DNA of 64,000 bases from Sanderia malayensis. Its lineage: Eukaryota; Cnidaria; Scyphozoa; Semaeostomeae; Pelagiidae. Shown here piece by piece: positions 56,757 through 64,000 of this stretch (position 1 is its first letter; the number at the start of each line of letters is the position of its first letter). Location of the stretch: the NCBI GenBank assembly GCA_013076295.1, contig RQOL01000828.1:372001-436000 (forward strand), given 5' to 3'. Both the position numbers and the translations under genes were made by a program. The notes under the pieces were generated by a model, which worked only from the letters and a program-made list of their open reading frames with translations, was not told the origin of the DNA and did not search any database.

Positions 56757-58696
56757 ATATAATAATAATAATAATAATCAATTTATTTTGTGTTGGCTGC
56801 AAAAAATTATAGCTAAAAGCTAATTAAAGCCGATTAAGTTACGTGAATTAACTAAACTAGTTACAAAAATAAATATGAGTAAATTAAATTACTAAAGACA
56901 TAGCCTAATATACATTTTTAAAAACTACCCTTCCCGAGTATACCCCTCCCCTTTCCCGATGTCAATTAATGAATCCGACTTGATGAATAAAAGTCTGGCA
57001 CAACTTGCAGGTGCAAGATTTAGCTTTCCATGATTTTATCCTACTCTTAAACTGACTCAGTGTATTAGACTCCTTGATTTCATTTGGTAAGGAAGCCCAT
57101 AATTGGCATCCCCTGTATCTTATATCTTCAATTCCATATGCTGTAGCTCTAACCTTTGGCATTTGCAGGTGATTTCTATTTCTCACAGATAGATTTTTAG
57201 CTCTTTCCTTAAAGACATATGTCATGAATAATGGGCTCAGTCCATTCCTAGTTTTGAAAATCTCAGTCATTAGCACCTGCAGATTGCGCTGGTGAATTGT
57301 TATGGAGTCAGGGGCACTTAGCAATTCTTCAAAATTTGACTGGTCACCTTTGCATACGACCCTGAGAGCTTTTTCGTGTATTTTATTAATCTTTTTATTT
57401 ACGCCTCTGTCAACGAACATCCAAATCAAGGGGCAATAACTAAACTGTGATTTTATAAATGATTCCATGATTATCTTCAGCTGAGCTGGACTCATGTAGA
57501 CTGAGAGGCGGCGTAACGCATGTAACTTCTGGTTAGCTCTCGTGCATATGGCCTCGACATGCTTTTTGAAGTTAAGTTTTTTGTCCAAAATAACCCCTAA
57601 AAGTGTCTCACTTTCACTTTCCTTTATTTGAACGTCGTTCAATTTGATGGTCAAAGTAGTGCTAGGGTTGCAAAAAAACATTAGGTGACATTTTTCCGCG
57701 TTAAGACACAGAAAATTGTTAGAGAACCACCTTGAGAGTTCGTCACTGTCCTTTTCTAGTTTTTGAATTATGTTAATGGGATCATGGTCGCATACATAGA
57801 TGGTGGTATCGTCGGCATAATTACAGATCTTAAAGTAGTTAACAAATTGGAAAATTTCATTAATGAATATGCTTAACAGTAAAGGTCCTGGGACTGAGCC
57901 TTGAGGTACGCCAACAAATATATTTTTCCATTCACTGTGGCTACCATTCAACTTTACCCTTTGTTGTCTACAGGACAAGTAACTGTGTATGAGCTTTGAA
58001 GCCCCATAAGAAAGTCCATAGGCATTTAGTTTTACAATCAGCAGGTCATGGTTAACGCAATCAAATGCTTTTGAGAGGTCCATTAAAACTGCACCAACTA
58101 CTCCTCCGTTATCTAAAGCTATTTTACAGCTTTCTACAAAATTTATCAACGCATATTGGGTATTATATTCACTTTTAAAGCCACGTAGTAAGGGGGAGAA
58201 GAAGGAGGTCATATATTCATACAGTTGATTGTACAGTATTCTTTCAAATACCTTAGCGATTGCTGGTAGTAAGCTTATTGGTCTATAATTGATCTTTTTC
58301 ATGATGTCATTTTTCTTGAAAAGGGCAGATACATCAGCCATTTTGAGTTCATCAGGGAAGGTGCAATTATCTACACAATCGTTAAAAATGTTTTTAAGCG
58401 GCAAGGCAAAAATTTCAGCATTAGCTTTGCTGGTAAGCTTTGTTGTGGGCTACTCTTTTTGGGATTCATATTAAATAGCTGCTTTTTAAGTTCTTGTTCA
58501 GTTATTTTATGAAAAGAGAAAGAATAGGTATCGTCTGGCACAACGGCTGCTATCTTTAAGATACTTGAGTGCGATTTAAATTCTTCACTTGTTGCTAGAA
58601 CAGGATCATCAATTGTTATTGTGCTATTTGATTCTTCCTTTTCAGAAGTGATATCAAGAGATTTAGTTATGTTTACGAAATAAAGCTGGTTACTCA
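56756..58696 (-). mobile_element. 5'-truncated CR1/L2/Jockey-type LINE in BEL-3
   Basis: A 1.94-kb insertion on the minus strand ending in an (ATT)n tract next to 56756-56778, a typical simple-repeat LINE tail. It contains the C-terminal part of a LINE polyprotein and lacks the endonuclease. At its two borders the BEL-3 coding sequence does not meet: gag stops at TFSGDSFE and protease resumes after its active site, so about 1 kb of BEL-3 was lost with or after insertion. No clear target duplication. Confidence 0.85.
56962..58696 (-). pseudogene. LINE reverse transcriptase
   Basis: Two frames (58697-58371 and 58404-56962) separated by a one-base shift near 58400. Motifs: MNPKKSSPQQSLPAKLML (degenerate KSSGPD), INYRPISLLPAIAKVFERI, LMDLSKAFDCVNHDLL (catalytic Asp), GVPQGSVPGPLLLSIFINE and NYADDTTIYV with the YADD box, followed by the thumb (FLCLNAEKCHLMFF, LLGVILDKKLNFKKHVEAIC) and a conserved C-terminus. 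The stop is at 56962, followed by about 200 bp of 3' untranslated sequence. Confidence 0.9.
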
Positions 58697-59681
58697 AATG
58701 AATCGCCAGAAAAGGTGGGTGGTTCTCTCACTGGAAGCTGCGAAACTCTTTGCTGATTCAGTATTAAAGAGCTCAATTCAGTCTGCTTTACTTGCAGATT
58801 AGCTAGTTGATTTACTGTTATACCAATGTCTGCTGGCTGAACTCCTTGATCTGGTATTGCGATAGCTGAATTAATGCTGCATTCTTTATTTTCTTGCGAT
58901 GGAGTGAAGCTTGGCGCGCCTGGATTCAATGAATGGCTAACTACATTTGATTTATTTTCTACACACTGTTCGTTCTGGTTATTTTCAGGCCTTTTTTCTT
59001 CTTCCAAAATTTGTTGAAAAGCACGCTCTTCAGCCACTGCTATTGGGTAATCCTTTTCTAGTCGTAAGCGCTTTAACTCATTTTCTTTATCAATAAAATC
59101 AAGTTCTAACCTTAATTTGGCAGCCTTTGCCGCAGATTCTGTCCTCGCAAAGGAAACAGATCTCATCGAAGACCTATGGCTGCTTGGCCTAGAGGCGCTT
59201 GTCATTTTTGTCCTTGAAGAGACAACGCTGGGCTGACTTCTATATGAACCCCTTTCAAGGCGCTGAATACGCTCGCACAGCCTCACCCTGAAATCCGTAA
59301 ACTCTCTGTCTCTGACATCATACCAACGATACGACTCATCCTTTTCATTTGTATCAAGTAAACAATGAAAGGCTTGGTGGGCCGCATTAAATTGATCCTT
59401 TAGGGAATATAATTTATTGCGTTCTTCTTCAAGGGCTTCTAATTCTGTTTATCACACAAATTTCTTATTTTTTCAACCTGAGTTTCAACTTGCTGATAAG
59501 CTTTCTCTCTGCCTCTACCTCTTAATTCCTTCAGGTAGGATTTTCCCTTTTCTGTAAATCTTTTTCGGCGAGAAGAAACCTTTATTTGAATTTCAGATTG
59601 GGCCCGAACACTATCTGAAGTCGATTCTCTCTTGGAAAAGTTTAAATCATCTGGGGCTGAGACAGTACTCATTTTTACCAA
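58697..59681 (-). pseudogene. BEL-3 gag N-terminal part
   Basis: It starts at 59681, followed by a basic, coiled-coil-rich N-terminus (RRKRFTEKGKSYLKELRGRG). A one-base frameshift near 59448 separates this from the continuation ELEALEEERNKLYSLKDQF and YRWYDVRDREFTDF, which joins the stretch from 59286 (LCERIQRLERGSYRS, a glutamate-rich helix with EKENELKRLRLEKDYP-like character). It ends at REPPTFSGDSFE, the usual start of the BEL/Pao gag core, where the LINE begins. The zinc knuckles are lost. Confidence 0.8.
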
Positions 59682-59806
59682 TGTTTTTTTTCCAAAGTCA
59701 CGTTATTTCAATGCTTATAAAAATCACGGCACATTTCAGGAAATCAGTCTTTAATCAGTGTAAAATTTGGCTTTGAAATAGGAGGATAATTCACTCGATA
59801 TTTTAC

Positions 59807-60536
59807 TGTTGCGTATCTCGGGACTGGAGTCTAAGTGTGTCCAAATGTCACGTGGTCACAAGTTACTTAAAGACTCGAATACGCGTAAAGTAGTCAATTT
59901 GCGTGATAAATTGCTGGTGCCGAAGAATTGACGATATTATGAAGAAAACCAATTGTGAGGGTTAACGGTAATAAATGCCAATAATCCAACAACGTAAACT
60001 AAAACATAATTAATGATAAAAATAAGCAGAAGGCTATTATATTAGGTTATATAACATATCAATAAAATCAAGGGTAAATATTACGAAAAAGTAAAGATAA
60101 ACGAATATAGCTAGAATATAAACGAAATGCAAAATATGAAAGAGCTACGACAACTAAAAACGAAGTGTAAATACAAGAAACTTGACACGATACCTGCTCT
60201 AAAAAGGGAATACAGGAAACGAAAAGATAGGTAAAACAAACAAAAACTGTACTTACATATCGTAGCCTTTTTGCCCTGATATGCAGCCAATGAATACTCG
60301 ACAAATAACTGATATTTTAACTTATTGAAGCACAAAGAAAAAGCACGTTTCACTAAAAACTCTGTAACACATACCAACTGAAAATGTTACATAAGGCACA
60401 CAGAAATAAAACCACACAGAACAAAGAAAATAAAACCAAATGCACAAGTAGAACCACGGACTGGACTCAAATTACCAACACGGACAGCATACCCCAAAAC
60501 CACAAAAAATAAATGAAAAAGCTAATATATGTTACA
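59807..60536 (-). repeat. BEL-3 5' LTR
   Basis: TGTTGCGTATCTCGGG...ATGTTACA on the plus strand, followed by CATAT and the resumed array. The bases inside the LTR on the element strand (GTAAAATATCGAGTG) do not begin with TGG, so no primer binding site is called. Confidence 0.93.
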
Positions 60537-61436
60537 CATATGCAGGAGCAGGGTTTCCAACCCTGGGCCTCTCGCATGCAAAGCGAGCGCTCTACCACTG
60601 AGCTACACCCCCAACGAGCTCTCAAGGTCAAGAAGTGAACGCTTTTGTAATTTAATGCCTTTTTTGTATGCATAAATGCAATTGAAAAATCAATATAATC
60701 TCAAAATAGATGGAGGAGCATGGGCTCGAACCCTGGGCCTCTCGAATGCTAAGCGAGCAATTTAGAACTGAGCTACACCCCCACCCCCGTGGAGACAGTA
60801 AACTCTAGAAACCAAAGCTTTTGTAACTTAAGGCCATTTCGTATATGCATAGGTTCAAATAAAGTACGAAACTAATCTCAAATTAGATGGAGGAGCAGGG
60901 TCTCAAACCCTGGGCTTCTCGCATGCTACGCGAGCAATCTACCACTGAGCTGCACCCCCGATCAGCTATCAAACTCAAGCAGTCAACGTTTCTGTAACTT
61001 AACGCCATTTCCTGTATGCATAATTTCAAATAAACAATCAAAATAATCTCAAAATAGATGGAGGAGCAGGGTCTCAAACCCTGGGCTTCTCGCATGCTAA
61101 GCGAGCACTCTACCACTGAGCTACACCCCCAACGAGCTCTGAGGCTCTAGAAGTCAACGCTTTTGTAGTTTAATGCTTTTTTGTATGCATAAATGCAAAT
61201 GAACAATCAATATAATGTCAAAATAGATGGAGGAGCAGGGTATCGAACCCTGGGCCTCTGGCATGCAAAGCGAGCGCTCTACCACTGAGCTACACCCCCA
61301 ACGAGCTATAAAGCTCTAGAAGTCAACGCTTTTGTAATATAATGCCATTTCTTGTCTGCATAATTGCAAATAAACAATCAAAATAATCTCAAAATAGATG
61401 GAAGAGCAGGGTTTCAAACCCTGGGCCTCTCGCATG
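60537..61436 (-). repeat. tRNA-Ala-like tandem array, block 5 (right end)
   Basis: Five full units and a final unit cut in its anticodon stem (ctctcgcatg at 61427-61436). This is the right-hand boundary of the array in this window; unrelated sequence follows without a recognisable element end. Confidence 0.9.
61228..61299 (-). tRNA. tRNA-Ala-like, anticodon UGC
   Basis: Acceptor and D-arm consensus, T-loop TTCGATA, anticodon loop TTTGCAT (UGC). One mismatch lies in the anticodon stem (CTCGC against GCCAG). Confidence 0.55.
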
Positions 61437-62808
61437 GATGACTTGACTGAGTCGCATATGATGTATATGTGAGACAGTGAAGACATGTTTTCAGAATTTA
61501 CATGGACTATTTATGCTCAGAGTTGGCTTTTAAAGATATATCTCTGCTACGTTGTTGTCAGTCCAGCCTTAACAAAACGAATTACTTTTACATTACGTCT
61601 GGCTGGAACTTCAAGTTGCTACAGTGTTTTCATCGGGGTAGAAGTCGCAGAAATAAAATCGCAATATTTTGCATAGCAATTTATTATCATCGTCAGAGAT
61701 GTTACAAGTTTTCTGTTAAAACACGATGGTTCCAAAGTGAAAAATGGGCAAAAAATGAAACTGGTGTTTCCGTAGCTTTGTGTTTTTAATTTTTGTCTGG
61801 ACTATGTGTGTTGTGAGCAAAACGCACGCCTTCAGCTCTGCTTATCTGTTTCAGTTCATTTCGAATTTGTTTTGAAAACGGCTGCTTGAAAATCCCATTT
61901 ATTAATTAACTGCTGTAGCAGATTACTGTGCATGGTTCTCCAACAACAACCCCCGGTCATCGTGTTTGCTACTAGTTTTACTCACACAGCTCGGCATCCA
62001 TGATTTCTGACCAATTTCCTTTGTGAATTTTTCCTGCTGCTTGGAAATCAGACCGTGCGGAATAACATGTCGTTTGACTGACCGCCCGGTTTGTAGTACC
62101 CTCTTTCAAAGTGCCGCTATAGCGTTACCGTAAATTAAAATTTTTTGGTTAATAGCTGAAACGACGCGCGGGAGGTCATAGTGTTGTACCTTGAGAAACG
62201 ATTTTTTAATAAAGGCCGGGGTTGCGCACAGAGCAGATTTGAAAACGTTTTCCTGACGCTCTCCCATTATAAAAGTAGATTAATGTTATCTCAAGAAATT
62301 GGGCGGTTAGCCTACCGGTCCGGATTGCTTGAGTAGAGAAAGGCATTTACGTCGGTGATTCTGTAGTGTGCTCAGCAGCCTTACCAATGAGCACTTCAAA
62401 ATTAGCGAATCATAACACGCATTCTAACACTTAACCACATTTATCAACTATGATCTAAACAAACATATTCATTAGCCTTTTATAGTCAAACGTTTAACCA
62501 TAACCTACTCTTAACCTTATTTGCTTAAGTATTTACGACACATCCAACCTCGCAATTTATATTTAGTCAAACGCAACATTTAGTTACTCAGTTAGTTAAT
62601 TAATTAAGCATTAATTTTCGGTATGATACACTGACACAAGAAAGAAATTCACATCGTTTCTCTTCGAGCCTTCTGAGTACCAAACTTCAAAGCAACTACG
62701 AAAGCTGGGTAAATGTCTTGTAACTTATTTCGATTAGTGATTATAGTAGATACTCCAGCACAAACGGGAAGGCTAAAAGAATTATAACGAAATAATAATA
62801 AATAATAA
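61437..62808. other. Unassigned non-array sequence
   Basis: About 1.4 kb with no array unit, no recognised element and no convincing coding frame. Overlapping frames near 61485-61789 (63 and 95 codons) have no recognisable motif. The part from about 62400 is A/T-rich. It may include the start of the LTR that ends at 63366. Confidence 0.4.
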
Positions 62809-63366
62809 TGAAGGCCCCTTACGGACCACACCACCTGGCGGCCGCCGGTAATCTCATAAAAAACTAAAAGCCAAAAGGACTGCAGGCATAAGGCCACACA
62901 AGTGTTGCGAAGGAACAATGCAACGATGCTTGCAACTATAGCAACAGTAAACCATAGTAACAATTGACCTTTGATTTTATATATTCCTAATTTCGTAATC
63001 ACTTTTAGTTGAACTTTGATTTTATATTTCGTAATTTTTAACTGATCTATGATTTGACTTATTTTGATTAGTCCAGCATAATATTTAAATCAACATCATT
63101 CCTTTTTTGGTAATATTAGAGAAGTATTGAACTGTAGGTATATAAACTTGATCTCATTCATTTTTAGTGAGTTAGTTGAATTTTTAGTTTGTAATCATAA
63201 TATGAAGCTGTTGTTGAGTGACCGCATCACGAGTATCGAAGCCGAAGCAGCAAAGACTCTTCTATCGAGAAAGAAACTGTGAGTTTGCTCTAGTATTAAT
63301 AATTTGTTTGTGTTGGACCTTCGTCGTTGAGCCCATTTGTAAAATCCCCTTGTAAGTGGTTTTACA
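62809..63366 (+). repeat. Probable 5' LTR of a Ty3/gypsy element (start uncertain)
   Basis: The right end is inferred from TTTTACA followed by a primer-binding-site-like TGG. A TATA-like TATATAAAC lies near 63139. The left end is tentative (TGAAGGCCCC at 62809) because the 3' LTR is outside the window. Confidence 0.4.
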
Positions 63367-63367
63367 T

Positions 63368-63385
63368 TGGTGGCCAGTGTGGGTC
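63368..63385 (+). promoter_or_regulatory. Candidate primer binding site of the gypsy element
   Basis: TGGTGGCCAGTGTGGGTC one base after the presumed LTR end and about 190 bp upstream of gag. The primer tRNA is not identified. Confidence 0.45.
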
Positions 63386-63572
63386 TTGAAAAGAAAGAGA
63401 GAAATATAACAGTTCCTAAACTTTTTTGCTTTTGAGACAATTCACAAGAACATTGAATTTTGCTGCTACTGGTATTATTTTAAAGTATTTAACGTATTGT
63501 CTAATTGGGGAATCATCTTCGCCACGTCGAGCCAGCGTTTCATTTTTTGCCCTATTTCGTAACCTTATCGCC

Positions 63573-64000
63573 ATGGAAGCCCAGTTTAACAATATTGAAA
63601 GTCGCTTGACCGCAATGCAAGCTGCCATCGACGGGCAACCCTCTGCTCCGACCGGGTTATTTCAGTTGCGCCAATTTCAAGGTCTTCCAAACGAAGATGT
63701 TAATGACTGGTTGTCACGTTTCGAAGCACTATCCCGTTTTAATAATTGGACGGAAAGAAAACGATTCAGTGCCCTCACTCCTTCGTTAGAAGGTGCCGCT
63801 AAAGCGTGGTACGATTCGCAACCCGAGGAAAGTGTCGCATCATTTGAAGATCTTTCCACAGTCCTAAAAACGAGATTTGGCCCGCCAACCTTAGAATTTT
63901 TGTTTAGACAAGAACTGTATTCTCGAAAGCAAGGTCAGAACGAGCCACTTTCGGCTTATACAGAAGATATAAGTCGCAAGGGACAACGAATTGGTTTGTC
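63573..64000 (+). CDS. Ty3/gypsy gag, N-terminal part (runs off the window)
   Basis: An open frame from ATG at 63573 to the end of the window, 142 complete codons, no stop. The N-terminus NNIESRLTAMQAAIDG is probably helical. It is followed by the capsid-like Retrotrans_gag signature: GLPNEDVNDWLSRFEALSR, LEGAAKAWYDSQ, FEDLSTVLKTRFG, FRQELYSRKQGQNEPLSAYT. This pattern is typical of metazoan Ty3/gypsy gag. The first Met of the frame is taken as the start; an in-frame alternative (TAMQAA) is less likely. Confidence 0.85.
   Translation, partial: MEAQFNNIESRLTAMQAAIDGQPSAPTGLFQLRQFQGLPNEDVNDWLSRFEALSRFNNWTERKRFSALTPSLEGAAKAWYDSQPEESVASFEDLSTVLKTRFGPPTLEFLFRQELYSRKQGQNEPLSAYTEDISRKGQRIGL

Larger units (their letters stand above)
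47203..60536 (-). mobile_element. BEL/Pao LTR retrotransposon BEL-3 with nested LINE and Kolobok-like element
   Basis: A 13.3-kb composite read on the minus strand. LTRs are 719 bp (47203-47921) and 730 bp (59807-60536), several percent diverged by eye, with a 5-bp duplication CATAT (47198-47202 and 60537-60541). A polypurine tract AGGGGAGCCA on the element strand abuts the 3' LTR. Gag, reverse transcriptase, RNase H and integrase are recognisable. The gag C-terminus and the protease active site are missing where a LINE is inserted, and a Kolobok-like transposon interrupts the region between RNase H and integrase. It is a different family from BEL-1 and BEL-2. Confidence 0.93.

Noticed and set aside
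62649..63002. Minus-strand 117-residue frame with hydrophobic stretches
   Set aside because: It lies across the presumed gypsy LTR region and shows no family motif; probably chance.

Overview
This window is metazoan DNA, most likely from an invertebrate and plausibly a cnidarian (an inference from the mobile-element repertoire, not provable here). It holds no recognisable single-copy host protein gene. It is a large head-to-tail array of tRNA-Ala-like genes, all on the minus strand, broken up by nested mobile elements.

The array occupies about 1-596, 7045-10958, 24184-43242, 46437-47202 and 60537-61436 (about 25 kb, roughly 150 units of about 169 bp). Each unit has a 72-nt tRNA-like body, a TTTT run just after its 3' end and a conserved spacer. 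The best copies are near-canonical tRNA-Ala(UGC) with the G3-U70 alanine identity pair. Other subfamilies carry AGC (Ala), AAC (Val) or AAU (Ile) anticodons, and many copies have degenerate T-loops. Parts of 33-43 kb are organised in 2.8-3.5 kb higher-order repeats.

Insertions, left to right: (1) BEL/Pao element BEL-1 (597-7044, minus, TSD GCACC), itself carrying a 705-bp hAT-like element. (2) A Ngaro/PAT-type tyrosine-recombinase retroelement (10959-24183, minus) with split direct repeats, reverse transcriptase-RNase H, tyrosine recombinase and a gag that appears to be spliced; a young BEL/Pao copy, BEL-2 (15635-21903, plus, TSD AGGAG), sits inside its gag. (3) A CR1/L2-like LINE (about 43243-46436, plus) whose SGNH-hydrolase ORF is split by a 442-bp MITE. 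(4) BEL/Pao element BEL-3 (47203-60536, minus, TSD CATAT), disrupted by a second LINE (about 56756-58696) and by a complete Kolobok-like DNA transposon (49585-54674, TSD TTAA). (5) The start of a Ty3/gypsy element running off the right edge (gag from 63573).

The most notable object is the Kolobok-like transposon. Splice-site reading gives an uninterrupted 12-exon, 832-residue THAP-DDE-zinc-knuckle transposase on the minus strand. A convergent intact 3-exon, 241-residue gene on the plus strand resembles the cysteine-rich C-terminal (ballast) domain of P2X7 receptors. A 20-bp inverted motif lies upstream of both start codons. In contrast, BEL-2 has nearly identical LTRs but many one-base frameshifts, which raises the question of sequence error.
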